Below are positions 35,218-44,309 of a stretch of 64,000 nt of DNA, in pieces (the first letter of the stretch is position 1; the number at the start of each line of letters is the position of its first letter). The notes beneath the pieces were generated by a model. That model saw nothing but the letters and a program-made list of their open reading frames with translations, made no database searches and was not told the origin of the DNA. Source of the DNA: JALNZU01 sp964463695 (lineage in GTDB: Bacteria; Bacteroidota; Bacteroidia; Bacteroidales; F082); NCBI GenBank assembly GCA_964463695.1, contig CAYXCZ010000008.1, forward strand, positions 62,001 through 126,000, in the 5' to 3' direction. A program made the position numbers and the translations under genes.

Positions 35218-36450
35218 TTAAATAACCTTTGAAACCCAATTAACTAGATTCTGTTCTTGCTTCTCCCAACAAAACATATCCTCTGCTATAAGAAACGCAT
35301 CTCTTTTTGCTTCCTTCAATTTAGATTCATCTTTAAGTAGCTGATTCAGTGTATCTACAAAACTTTTTTTATCTCTATTTCTAAATAAATGAACGGCATT
35401 ACCGGCCACTGAAGCTACTTCCTTTTGCCCTGAAGTATCTGTTGCAACAACTGCTATTCCAGAAAGAAGGTATTGTAAAATTTTGTTTGTTATAGTTAAG
35501 TTCCTGCTGTCAGGCACGTATTCCTCAATGGCAAGTCCAATATCATGTTCGGCTATTCGTGAAAGCAGTTCTAGATGAGGCACAAGTGAATGAAAAAAAA
35601 GTCTGTGGCCTTTTTCTTCCGGAAACAGCGCTATCAGTTCATCTTTGAATGATCCGAAAAGGTTCCCTCGCAGGTGAAGATCAAGCGGAATACTAATTTC
35701 ACCCAGTGCTTCAACCAGAAATTCCAGACCACGCCCTGGTCCAATTGTTTGTGAATACCAATGAATGGATGGGCGACCTGTATCTGAACGGTCTTTGAAA
35801 AGACCATCCATATAAGATCGTTCAGCCCATGGAAACACATTATGAAGCACTTTGGGGCGTTCAGAATTGGCAAAAACAGCCAAAGCTGAAGCTAAACTTT
35901 CAGAAGTTGTATAAGTTAAGCTGGAATTCTTAAGTGCAAACTTTTCATTCTTTTCCAGAAGTTTGATTGGCCTGCTTTTATTTGCCTCGGGCAATAGGTC
36001 ATGCGAATACCAATCTTCAAAATCGAAAGCAACATTAAATCCTTTTTTTAAAAGTCTTACTCCAATAACTGTGCTCATTTCCTGGTGACAAGTATAAAGA
36101 TCAGCACGTTCAGCAACAGCTGCACGAAGGTTTGCATGATAATCATATCCCAGGGCATATTTATTTTCTATCCCAAATCTGCTGATAAACTCCCCTGCAA
36201 CACGTCGTTTTAGACGTTCTTTGAGCCTGTACCAGTCGGAGGCCTGACCTGGAATCATATTAATGACGCCTTTGTAAACTATTTTCTGAGTATCAATAAG
36301 TTTTAAATCCTCTTCCAATAGGTCGGGATAAGTGAAAGTTGTTAGAATGCTTACCTCAAAACCAGCTTTTGATAGCGTATTGGCTTCTTTCACTACTCTT
36401 GGATTTCGACATAAGTGACTCTGAGTCAATATACAAATTTTCTTTGGCAT
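35218..36450 (-). CDS. Glycosyltransferase family 4-like
   Basis: A 410-residue GT-B protein. KICILTQSHLCRNPRVVKEA begins the acceptor domain; ADLYTCHQEMSTVIGVRLLK, NVAFDFEDWYSHDLLPEANK and SLTYTTSESLASALA follow. The donor domain contains SIHWYSQTIGPGRGLEFLVE and a weak donor site VPDSRNLTITNKILQYLLSG, where NKILQYLLSG is the usual F-EY-a-G position of this subgroup. Donor specificity is unknown. It is 3 bp from the next gene upstream. Confidence 0.82.
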   Translation of the reverse strand: MPKKICILTQSHLCRNPRVVKEANTLSKAGFEVSILTTFTYPDLLEEDLKLIDTQKIVYKGVINMIPGQASDWYRLKERLKRRVAGEFISRFGIENKYALGYDYHANLRAAVAERADLYTCHQEMSTVIGVRLLKKGFNVAFDFEDWYSHDLLPEANKSRPIKLLEKNEKFALKNSSLTYTTSESLASALAVFANSERPKVLHNVFPWAERSYMDGLFKDRSDTGRPSIHWYSQTIGPGRGLEFLVEALGEISIPLDLHLRGNLFGSFKDELIALFPEEKGHRLFFHSLVPHLELLSRIAEHDIGLAIEEYVPDSRNLTITNKILQYLLSGIAVVATDTSGQKEVASVAGNAVHLFRNRDKKSFVDTLNQLLKDESKLKEAKRDAFLIAEDMFCWEKQEQNLVNWVSKVI

Positions 36451-36453
36451 GGT

Positions 36454-37446
36454 TTAACTTTTTTGAGTGAGGGAATGAACCAATGATCTTAACTTCTTTG
36501 CTGATTTCCAGCCAAACATTGATTTGGTAGTTTCAATCAATTTACCTCCAAGAACCGGAAGAGCAGGTTTCATACCAGTTTCCTTCACTTTTTGTTCGCA
36601 AAAATCAACTAGATCAGGAAACATTGGATAAGCATTGATTGCAATCTCTTGATACAAAGTACTGATTGCCTGTCGGTAATGAATCGAATTGGTGAATTCT
36701 CCCAAATATTTGGCTTTACAGTTCAACGCATGCAATGCACTTTCCAGATTGGCTTTTTTGTTGTAGCGCGAAGAAATATTTCCTCCGGCAATAAATCTTC
36801 GGTAATAGTTGATTCCGCCGGTGGTCCTTATGCCTTTGGAGGCCAGAACTGCTCTCGCAAAATACTCTCCATCCTGATCCAAAAGCAACGATTCGTCCCA
36901 GGGGCCAATTTTCCTTGCAATTTCAATTGGAGTAAGCCAGGCACTTGTCTGCACCATCCATCTTTCGCCATAACCACCATATAAACGAATCAAAAAGTCT
37001 ACAGGATCATCTGTGTCAAAAATCCAATTTGATTCTTCTCTTGGTGTCATTTTGTGGTAATCCTCACCATCCATAAAATGAACTGAAGGACTTATACCCA
37101 TAAATCCCTTGTTCTTTTCGAGGATATCAACCTGAGCTTCAATCTTGTCATAACTAAGCACATCATCAGCATCAAGGTATTGGATATAGTTTCCCTTGCT
37201 CGCAGCCAAGCCCTTGTTGCGCGCGACACAGGCACCTTGATTGGATTGAAGGATTATTTTAATTCGGTCAGATTCAAATTTTCGGGCACGTTCGACAGTT
37301 TTATCCTTTGAACCATCATCAATCACGAATGCTTCACAATTTTTCCAACTTTGATGAACAACGGCATCAAGTGTCTCTTCAATAAACCTTTCCGCATTAT
37401 AGGATGGTATTACTATGGAAACCAATGGAATAGTAGTGAGTGACAT
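36454..37446 (-). CDS. Glycosyltransferase family 2
   Basis: The 330-residue protein starts with LVSIVIPSYNAERFIEETLD and has CEAFVIDDGSKDKTVERARK, ARNKGLAASKGNYIQYLDAD-D (DxD metal site) and a C-terminal acceptor part with WMVQTSAWLTPIEIARKIG and DQDGEYFARAVLASKGIR (the ED-like catalytic base region). The domain order is normal for inverting GT2 of surface glycans. The helical tail (about 235-330) is membrane-free, so it is probably a cytosolic or peripheral enzyme. Confidence 0.88.
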   Translation of the reverse strand: MSLTTIPLVSIVIPSYNAERFIEETLDAVVHQSWKNCEAFVIDDGSKDKTVERARKFESDRIKIILQSNQGACVARNKGLAASKGNYIQYLDADDVLSYDKIEAQVDILEKNKGFMGISPSVHFMDGEDYHKMTPREESNWIFDTDDPVDFLIRLYGGYGERWMVQTSAWLTPIEIARKIGPWDESLLLDQDGEYFARAVLASKGIRTTGGINYYRRFIAGGNISSRYNKKANLESALHALNCKAKYLGEFTNSIHYRQAISTLYQEIAINAYPMFPDLVDFCEQKVKETGMKPALPVLGGKLIETTKSMFGWKSAKKLRSLVHSLTQKS

Positions 37447-37457
37447 AATGAATTATT

Positions 37458-38108
37458 TTAAACTGATAGTTTCTTTTTGCGATAATCTTCGAATTTTTCA
37501 GCCTGAATATAACCTCTGTATTTTTGCTTATAATTCAATCTTACCAGCTTTTCAGGGTCGAGTTTTTTAATTAGTTTGGCAGGATTACCAGCAATCACAC
37601 AATTTCCTTCCGGAAATGATTTAGTTACTACCGAACCTGCTCCAACTACCGTAAAATCACCAAGTTCTACACCGGGCAAAATCATTGAGTTCATTCCAAT
37701 CCAGCAATAACTGCCAATTTTTGTTTCACTTGAAAATTGTTTCATGTGGTCATAAATTTCATGTCCACCACTAAGGATACCAACATTCTGTGCTATAAAA
37801 GTATAATCTCCAAATGTTAGTTTTCCTGATCCCTGAATGTAGCAACCCGGAATAAAGCCGGGGTTAGTCCCAACTCCAACAAGAATGTTGTGTGCACCTA
37901 GAATCCGACTTGTAAAATGGGTTGGCCAATAGGCTTCTTTGTTGTAGCCCAATACTTTCTGTTTATACCACTTTGAAAATGTATATCGGTCATTCTGATT
38001 TTGCGTGTCTCTGATAAACCTGAAGTAAGGCAATCGGGTAATCATCCAAATGAAGATTTTCAATGGATTAGAGAAGGTATCTTTTAGTTTTTCACTCGTG
38101 ATTTTCAT
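37458..38108 (-). CDS. Hexapeptide-repeat acyltransferase
   Basis: A 216-residue left-handed beta-helix protein. Hexapeptide repeats extend from GSGKLTFGDYTFIAQNVGIL through KIGSYCWIGMNSMILPGVEL to GDFTVVGAGSVVTKSFPEG, ending in CVIAGNPAKLIKKLDPEKL, the xenobiotic-acyltransferase style tail. SGGHEIYDH supplies the likely catalytic His. It would add an acetyl or similar group to a sugar. It differs from the WcaF-like enzyme in having a longer N-terminal lead (about 70 residues) with several aromatic residues. Confidence 0.88.
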   Translation of the reverse strand: MKITSEKLKDTFSNPLKIFIWMITRLPYFRFIRDTQNQNDRYTFSKWYKQKVLGYNKEAYWPTHFTSRILGAHNILVGVGTNPGFIPGCYIQGSGKLTFGDYTFIAQNVGILSGGHEIYDHMKQFSSETKIGSYCWIGMNSMILPGVELGDFTVVGAGSVVTKSFPEGNCVIAGNPAKLIKKLDPEKLVRLNYKQKYRGYIQAEKFEDYRKKKLSV

Positions 38109-38154
38109 AGTTTTTGAACAGTTAAAAGTCTGTTATGATGATTTTTATGAAAAC

Positions 38155-39042
38155 CTATTTTGGCTTTGACATTAAGCGCGAGATAATCTCACCATAGCTC
38201 ATTCCTGATTCTTTTTTTAAAACGCGCATCGTTGCCAAAGAGTGGTTTTTCCCAACACCCATAATATATCGAGCTTGATTCCATCTTACTTTCTCAAGTG
38301 CTTTAGTTTTTTCATCAGTATTCAACGGGCATTCTTCTTTTAGAAGCATCTCTTCAGAACATTTTATGTATTTGAAAGGCACTGTAAAATCAGTACGATT
38401 ATGCTGCATCTCCTGCTCTTCATGTTCTCTGTACCATACAACTCCCTGTTGCATAAGCACAACCGGAAATTTAGCTGCTAACATGTGCCACATCTCGAAA
38501 TCACCCAAATAGCGCCTTCCACTAAATCCACCTACAGCATCAAAAGCGCTTTTTAACATTATCGCTGATAAAGGTGCTTTATGAAACAATTGCTGCTGAA
38601 AATAATGACGTTGATATGCTTCCCTCGGACTTAACTTGAAAGGATACATTTTAAACTTGTCCTGAGGCAAAGAAGATAAGCCAAATCCGGCGTCGGGAAA
38701 TTTTTCCATTCCTTCTACAAGTATCTGCAAACCTGTAGGATAGATCATATCATCAGCATCGACATATTTAAGATATTTACCTTTTGCCAGGCTGGCTGCT
38801 TTGTTTCGGTTTGGATAATCACCAAGATTTTTTTCGTTCAGGATCGATCTAACACGGGGATCCATAGCAGCATAACTGCGTGCAATCTCCAGACTTTTAT
38901 CCTTTGATTGATCATCTACAACCAAAAGTTCAAAATTCTTATAAGTAGATTCCAACACACTTTCGATGGCTTGAGCCAAATATTTCTCGCGGTTGTAAGT
39001 CGTCATAAGGACACTTACCAAAGGTTTTTCATTGTTTTCCAT
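38155..39042 (-). CDS. Glycosyltransferase family 2
   Basis: The 295-residue protein begins PLVSVLMTTYNREKYLAQAI with FELLVVDDQSKDKSLEIARS, NRNKAASLAKGKYLKYVDAD-D and a DAVGGFSGRRYLGDFEMWHM acceptor region (GDxxMW, base). The start at 39042 matches the conserved opening; the frame runs another 37 codons upstream into the neighbouring gene. Together with the three GT2 genes upstream it forms a four-gene block of related enzymes, suggesting stepwise addition of several sugars. Confidence 0.87.
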   Translation of the reverse strand: MENNEKPLVSVLMTTYNREKYLAQAIESVLESTYKNFELLVVDDQSKDKSLEIARSYAAMDPRVRSILNEKNLGDYPNRNKAASLAKGKYLKYVDADDMIYPTGLQILVEGMEKFPDAGFGLSSLPQDKFKMYPFKLSPREAYQRHYFQQQLFHKAPLSAIMLKSAFDAVGGFSGRRYLGDFEMWHMLAAKFPVVLMQQGVVWYREHEEQEMQHNRTDFTVPFKYIKCSEEMLLKEECPLNTDEKTKALEKVRWNQARYIMGVGKNHSLATMRVLKKESGMSYGEIISRLMSKPK

Positions 39043-39052
39043 CGTTTTGATT

Positions 39053-40033
39053 TTATTGTTTTTTTGATTGAACTCCTTGAGGTGGATAACCAACATGTTT
39101 TTTTTGAGAAGCCTCAACACCATCCATTCCTTTAAATCGGGCGTTATATCCAAATATCAGCGCAGCAGTCCAGGCTGCTCTGACAAGTTGAAAATTATAC
39201 CACATCCAATGAAACTTCTCAGAAAGACTTAGCTCCTTCATTTTTAAAAGTCTGATTTTTATTTCAGCAATTTTAACGAATGGATTTTTAGGATATTTGA
39301 TATAGTTATAAAACTTATAGTTTTGGTATAGAATGATATAGCTTCTCTTAAAATAAAAAGAATAATCCTGATGATGATAATGATACACCCTTGCCCTGTA
39401 GTCGTAAACGATTTTGTATCCTGCCTCCAAAGCATCTTTTGCCCACAATGTATCTTCCGAAAACATTAACTTCCGAAATGGGAGTTTCTCTTTCAAACTT
39501 TTTCGATACATGGCATTAACATCATCCCAATTGCAATATTTATGCTGCTCCTTTCCTGCCATTTTTTTAAATTCATCTGTGCCTTTAAACTGATAACTGA
39601 AGGGGACAGCTTGATTTATTGGTCTGAACCACTGAAGGGGATTCTTGCTCTTATCATGATTTACAATTTGTTGTCCGCAAACACCTGCAACTTCAGGGTC
39701 GTCAAAATGACTTCTCATAGTTTCAATCCAATGGTCATCAGCTGCTGTTGCATCTTGTACAGTCATCACAACATATTCACCTTGAGCTAATTGCACGCCA
39801 AGGTTACGTGTTTCTCCGTGATTAAACTCCTTTGGAGGAAGATGGTGTATTTTAACTGGATAATTTTTCAGTAATTCTAAAGTTCCATCCGTTGATCCAG
39901 AATCAATAATAATTACCTCCATCCGATCCCTTACAGTTTGTTTAAACAAGGCTTCAAGACAAGATACTAGGGTATCTATTCCATTTTTTACTGGAATAAC
40001 AACAGAAAATTCGATAGCATTTTCAGTATTCAT
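39053..40033 (-). CDS. Glycosyltransferase family 2, rhamnosyltransferase-like
   Basis: A 326-residue GT2 enzyme: FSVVIPVKNGIDTLVSCLEA, MEVIIIDSGSTDGTLELLKN, then KEFNHGETRNLGVQLAQGEY and VQDATAADDHWIETM. The FNHGETRN element and the long aromatic tail (YHYHHQDYSFYFKRSYIIL) are typical of rhamnosyltransferases of O-antigen loci, but no rhamnose synthesis genes occur in the window, so the donor is uncertain. The next GT2 gene upstream ends 1 bp before its ATG. Confidence 0.85.
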   Translation of the reverse strand: MNTENAIEFSVVIPVKNGIDTLVSCLEALFKQTVRDRMEVIIIDSGSTDGTLELLKNYPVKIHHLPPKEFNHGETRNLGVQLAQGEYVVMTVQDATAADDHWIETMRSHFDDPEVAGVCGQQIVNHDKSKNPLQWFRPINQAVPFSYQFKGTDEFKKMAGKEQHKYCNWDDVNAMYRKSLKEKLPFRKLMFSEDTLWAKDALEAGYKIVYDYRARVYHYHHQDYSFYFKRSYIILYQNYKFYNYIKYPKNPFVKIAEIKIRLLKMKELSLSEKFHWMWYNFQLVRAAWTAALIFGYNARFKGMDGVEASQKKHVGYPPQGVQSKKQ

Positions 40034-40034
40034 C

Positions 40035-41054
40035 TTATTGATTTTGAATATAATGGAATTTTCCTATTGAAGAAACAACGCGTCTTCGCTTAATAAGAGA
40101 TTGAATTAACTGGTCTAACACAGGTAATCTGTTAAGACGTAATAAAAACATAAACTGAAGAAACCTAACTTTTATCAAAAAGCGGGTATCGAAAATTTTA
40201 TTCTTAAGACCAAATGACAAACTTGTGTTCGCAACAGAACGGTTAAGAGATTTTACGGCACCAATAACGACATTTGCCCCTAAAACTTTAAGGCTTAATC
40301 GGATTTCTTCCGACATTTTCCTTTGTAAGGCAACCGTATGATCCAAAAAAATCTTTTGTCTGCTGAGCATCTTTGGAGGTGTACTTATTTCACCTTGACT
40401 AATACTTCCACTTTCATGTTGCCTATAGTAAATATCTGGTTTTAAATTATCTAAAACAATATATCTAAAGTTATGAATTAAAGCTTTAAGATGAAAGTCA
40501 ACATCTTGCCAGCAAGCTAGACCTTCAGTGAACCCTCCTATTCGCTCCACTGATTTCCTTCTCCATATTGGTCCGGACGTTTGCCAAACAGCGTCTAACT
40601 CAAGAAAACGAAGAAGTTCAGAACGACCATTTGCTTTATTCCACAGATTAGTTGCGCTTGAAGGATCATTTTTAAAAAGGAGCATAGGAAAGACCCAAAA
40701 ATCATATTCCGGGTGTTCCAAAATGCTGTTGATGCGCTGTTCTAAACAAAAAGGAGCAAGTAAGTCATCGGAATCCAGAAAAATAAGAAACTCACCTTCT
40801 GACTTTTCAAAAGCAATATTTCTGCAAGAAGGTGCTCCATTTGGTTGACGATCGCGTTTAAAGTATTTAATTCGGTTATCCTTATTAACAAATTCATTAC
40901 CAATACGATCGCTTTCATCATTGGATCCATCATCGACAACAATAGCTTCCCAATGTGAATACGACTGAGCAATAATCGACGCCAGCGTTTCAGCCATCAG
41001 CTTACCCCTGTTGTAATTAGGGATAAGGATTGAAATAAGCGTCTTTTCTTCCAT
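40035..41054 (-). CDS. Glycosyltransferase family 2
   Basis: A 339-residue GT2 enzyme with LISILIPNYNRGKLMAETLA, WEAIVVDDGSNDESDRIGNE, PSCRNIAFEKSEGEFLIFLD-SDD and the acceptor region TSGPIWRRKSVERIGGFTEG followed by CWQDVDFHLKALIHNF (D-D base motif). The C-terminal part (about 230-335) is a helical basic extension (SLIKRRRVVSS) that could bind the membrane surface. Donor and acceptor are unknown. Confidence 0.87.
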   Translation of the reverse strand: MEEKTLISILIPNYNRGKLMAETLASIIAQSYSHWEAIVVDDGSNDESDRIGNEFVNKDNRIKYFKRDRQPNGAPSCRNIAFEKSEGEFLIFLDSDDLLAPFCLEQRINSILEHPEYDFWVFPMLLFKNDPSSATNLWNKANGRSELLRFLELDAVWQTSGPIWRRKSVERIGGFTEGLACWQDVDFHLKALIHNFRYIVLDNLKPDIYYRQHESGSISQGEISTPPKMLSRQKIFLDHTVALQRKMSEEIRLSLKVLGANVVIGAVKSLNRSVANTSLSFGLKNKIFDTRFLIKVRFLQFMFLLRLNRLPVLDQLIQSLIKRRRVVSSIGKFHYIQNQ

Positions 41055-41087
41055 AATACAGTAAATAAGAAGTATTCTTAACCTTAA

Positions 41088-42107
41088 TTATCTGAACATT
41101 TTTTTTACAGAAACGCCAGCTGCTATCAACTTTTCGCCTAAAACGGGGAAAAGCAACATTTTCCAGGTACGGCTGTCTTTCCATCCATCATGTATGATTT
41201 CTTTGGCAATCTTATTTCGAACACTTTTATCACCAGCATTTGAAACCAACCCATACATATAACGCAAATCCTCCCGGAATAAAGATCCATTTGCCTTAGG
41301 CAGATCGATACTTTCAACAACTTTTTCTGGCGGTGGCGGCGGAACAGTTTCTCCTCTCATAATTGGATCAGAACCAGTTGTTCTTCGTTGTTGTGAGTAT
41401 TCAACCAGTAAGTTTCTGAAATGCTGTATCTTATGTGCATGACGGTGTGTTGCAGAACCCGGATGAATACGCATATAATAATTACAAACATTCATGACTC
41501 CAATTTTATGTCTTTCGAGCAAACGCAGCCAAAGGTCATTATCCTCAGAAACAATAAATTCAGTGCGGTAACATCCGAGGTCCAAAACATCTTGTCGTCT
41601 AAAACAAGCTGTGCCATGAACAACCGGACTCGATCGATCTGTTGCAAAATCATCAAACGAAAGATCTTTCAATAGCTTTCCTTCAAAGAATTTATTGTTT
41701 GGGACTCTGTACTTATATGCAATGAAACCATTCAACGTCATGAAAGCCTGCTGATTACATACCATTACATACTCAGGGTGTGACTCTAGAAAATCAACCT
41801 GAATTTGCAAAGTATCCGTAGTTGAAATATCATCCGCATCATGCCGGCGAACATATTTTCCACGGGCAATTTTTAAACCGTTGTTAAGAGACCGGGCAAC
41901 ACCTTGATTTTCTTGAACAACAGATACAATACGTGGGTCTTTGTAGGAGTTGATTATTTCTTGAGAGTCGTCCTTCGAACCGTCATTAATAATCAGTAAT
42001 TCAAAATCTTTAAAAGTCTGATTAAGAATGCTATCAATTGCTGGACGAAGGTAATCTCGCCCATTGTACACGGGCATTAATACACTCACAAATGGTTGCT
42101 TTTCCAT
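41088..42107 (-). CDS. Glycosyltransferase family 2
   Basis: A 339-residue GT2 enzyme starting PFVSVLMPVYNGRDYLRPAI with FELLIINDGSKDDSQEIINS, RSLNNGLKIARGKYVRRHDA-DD and the acceptor-side HGTACFRRQDVLDLGCYRTE followed by SEDNDLWLRLLERH (ED base). The tail carries a proline-rich stretch (TVPPPPPEKVVE, about 263-274), unusual for the family, before a helical end. Starting at ATG 42107 avoids overlap with the wzt gene; the frame reaches 42134. It is the first glycosyltransferase gene after the ABC exporter. Confidence 0.87.
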   Translation of the reverse strand: MEKQPFVSVLMPVYNGRDYLRPAIDSILNQTFKDFELLIINDGSKDDSQEIINSYKDPRIVSVVQENQGVARSLNNGLKIARGKYVRRHDADDISTTDTLQIQVDFLESHPEYVMVCNQQAFMTLNGFIAYKYRVPNNKFFEGKLLKDLSFDDFATDRSSPVVHGTACFRRQDVLDLGCYRTEFIVSEDNDLWLRLLERHKIGVMNVCNYYMRIHPGSATHRHAHKIQHFRNLLVEYSQQRRTTGSDPIMRGETVPPPPPEKVVESIDLPKANGSLFREDLRYMYGLVSNAGDKSVRNKIAKEIIHDGWKDSRTWKMLLFPVLGEKLIAAGVSVKKMFR

Positions 42108-42118
42108 AACAATAGGTT

Positions 42119-43375
42119 TTATTTTGCACTCCAAGTGGATTTTAGGACAGATTTTGCACGCTTGTCGAATGGAAAAGGCCTGTGAATGTATGATTCACCT
42201 TGTTTGATGGTGAAGCGAATACAATTTTCGATGTAATCAAAAGTACCGTATTTGTTGCCCAACCATAAAGAGATATAGTAAGTGCCTGGCGCGAAGGACA
42301 TTTCTTTAATTTCGACACTTATTCTGCTTTCCAAACCTTTTTGAAGGTTTTTTATTTCAAATAAATCGTCGGCATTGGTAACATGGCCAATAAATTCGTT
42401 GGAATCATTTCTAATATCCAAGCTAAAGTCGGTATAATCTGTAGTTTCTTTGGCTACAAAACCTGCATTTACTTTGAAACTGTCGCCCAAGAAAACTTCA
42501 TCAATGACTTTATCTTGCATATTCGTCATTTCATAGTTTTTAATTTCCACGAGGCGGGTTCCACTGCGTTTGAGTTCGTTTTCGTTCACTGATGCTTTCT
42601 TATATGCAGAAGTGATGTCATGAATTGCACCCTCCAAAACTAACATACCGTTTTGAAGCAGAATGCCTTTGGTACAAAGCTGTTCAACGGCGGTTAGATT
42701 ATGGCTAACAAATAAAACCGTGCGCCCGCTTTTGGAAACAGACTGCATCTTACCAATAGCTTTCTTTTGAAATTCAGCATCACCAACTGCCAAAACTTCA
42801 TCTACAATAAGTATCTCAGGTTCAAGATGGGCAGCAACAGCAAAAGCCAATCTTACATACATACCTGATGAATAACGTTTTACCGGAGTATCAACGTATT
42901 TGCTAACACCAGAGAACTCCACTATTTCATCAAATTTAGATTTAATTTCTCTGTTGGTCATTCCAAGAATTGCTCCATTGAGAAAGATATTTTCCTTACC
43001 CGTAAGCTCAGGATGGAAACCTGTACCTACCTCCAAAAGACTGGCAATACGGCCTTTAACTTTTATTTCACCAGTTGTTGGGGCAGTAACACGCGAAAGT
43101 AATTTGAGTAATGTCGATTTTCCAGCACCGTTTTTCCCTACAACTCCCAACACTTCGCCATCATTAAGCGAGAAATTGATGTCGCGTAAAGCCCATACAT
43201 AATCTCCATCGCGTACGTTGAGCTTATTGGAAACACCAACTTTCTTTGTTGGATCCTCTTTGCCTCTAATCTTTGCCAAAAATCGGTTTAAATCATGGCT
43301 AAGCGTTCCTGTTCCTACAACACCCAGTCTGTATTGCTTGGATACATTTTCGAATTTTATTACTACATCTGACAT
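42119..43375 (-). CDS. wzt: ABC transporter ATP-binding protein for polysaccharide export (Wzt-like, with C-terminal domain)
   Basis: A 418-residue ATPase. Walker A is GKNGAGKST (80-88), signature YSSGM (168-172), Walker B EILIVDEV (187-194), H-loop FVSHN. Beyond the ATPase (about 1-255) there is a Wzt_C-like beta-sandwich domain (about 265-400: LVEIKNYEMTNMQDKVIDEV, DFSLDIRNDSNEFIGHVTN, FAPGTYYISLWLGNKYG). In the E. coli O9a model this domain recognises the non-reducing-end cap of the finished glycan. Its partner permease lies 43 bp upstream. The product would power export of a lipid-linked polymer across the inner membrane. Confidence 0.93.
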   Translation of the reverse strand: MSDVVIKFENVSKQYRLGVVGTGTLSHDLNRFLAKIRGKEDPTKKVGVSNKLNVRDGDYVWALRDINFSLNDGEVLGVVGKNGAGKSTLLKLLSRVTAPTTGEIKVKGRIASLLEVGTGFHPELTGKENIFLNGAILGMTNREIKSKFDEIVEFSGVSKYVDTPVKRYSSGMYVRLAFAVAAHLEPEILIVDEVLAVGDAEFQKKAIGKMQSVSKSGRTVLFVSHNLTAVEQLCTKGILLQNGMLVLEGAIHDITSAYKKASVNENELKRSGTRLVEIKNYEMTNMQDKVIDEVFLGDSFKVNAGFVAKETTDYTDFSLDIRNDSNEFIGHVTNADDLFEIKNLQKGLESRISVEIKEMSFAPGTYYISLWLGNKYGTFDYIENCIRFTIKQGESYIHRPFPFDKRAKSVLKSTWSAK

Positions 43376-43418
43376 TTTTGTCGGTTCTAAAGTGAATAAA
43401 TTCAGTTACTTAGATAAA

Positions 43419-44282
43419 CTAAACGGTGTCCATAAATGTACGTTCTACCTTATTGAAGATGAGTATGCCCACAGCGAGCAAGACAACCGTGAAAGCTAAG
43501 CTGTACAATAAACTCAAATAGTCTACAGTACCCACGCCCAATAAAGCAGTTTTAAAAGTTTCTACAATGGGCGTCATTGGGTTAGCCATAACAAATGGCT
43601 TGTATTTCTCGGGTATTTCTGATAAGGGATAAATAACGGGAGTGGCATACATCCATAATGTAACCCCAAACGTGACCAAATGAACTAAATCACGATATTT
43701 TGTTGTTAATGAGGAAATAATAATTCCAAACCCCAAACCTAAACCAGCAATTATTAAAACCAGAAATGGAATCAAAAGTACTTCAACGCCAGGCATAACA
43801 TCTGTTCCAATGATGATAAAATAAATCAGAAAGCCCAAAAGAAAGACAAACTGAATGGCAAAACTCACCAAATTTGAAATTACGATTGAAATGGGCATTG
43901 CCAAACGTGGAAAATAAACTTTACCAAAAATGCTTGCGTTTTTAATGAATGTTTGGGACGTATCATTTAAGCATGTTGAAAAGTAATTCCAACCGACTAT
44001 GCCTGTCATGTAAAACAGCACCTTTGGAATGCCATCCGTAGGAATTCCTGCAATATTACCAAAAACAACAACAAACATCAGTGTTGTTAGCAATGGCTGA
44101 ATGATAAACCAAAGTGGACCAAGAATCGTTTGTTTGAATTTAGCTACAAAATCGCGCTTCACAAACATTGTAATTAGATCTCTGTATTGCCAAAGTTCCA
44201 TGAGATTTACCTCAAAAAGACTTTTCTTTGGCCGCATGACCATGCTCCAGTTTTCTTGTTGACCGACAGTTTTTGTATTCAT
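43419..44282 (-). CDS. wzm: ABC transporter permease for polysaccharide export (Wzm-like)
   Basis: A 287-residue ABC-2 type inner-membrane protein with six transmembrane helices. The cytoplasmic N-terminus has LWQYRDLITMFVKRDFVAKF and KQTILGPLWFIIQPLLTTLM (the coupling helix and gate region), followed by FFSTCLNDTSQTFI-type periplasmic loop, LVTFGVTLWMYATPVIYPLS and ANPMTPIVETFKTALLG, all diagnostic of Wzm/TagG family permeases. It pairs with the Wzt-like ATPase encoded next, forming an O-antigen/teichoic-acid type exporter. Confidence 0.94.
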   Translation of the reverse strand: MNTKTVGQQENWSMVMRPKKSLFEVNLMELWQYRDLITMFVKRDFVAKFKQTILGPLWFIIQPLLTTLMFVVVFGNIAGIPTDGIPKVLFYMTGIVGWNYFSTCLNDTSQTFIKNASIFGKVYFPRLAMPISIVISNLVSFAIQFVFLLGFLIYFIIIGTDVMPGVEVLLIPFLVLIIAGLGLGFGIIISSLTTKYRDLVHLVTFGVTLWMYATPVIYPLSEIPEKYKPFVMANPMTPIVETFKTALLGVGTVDYLSLLYSLAFTVVLLAVGILIFNKVERTFMDTV

Positions 44283-44309
44283 TAGTTGAACATCTTTTTG
44301 TTAAATGAA

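Noticed and set aside
40035..42107. Two adjacent GT2 genes as a recent tandem duplication
   Set aside because: They share only family-level motifs; their acceptor parts and tails differ, so recent duplication is not supported.
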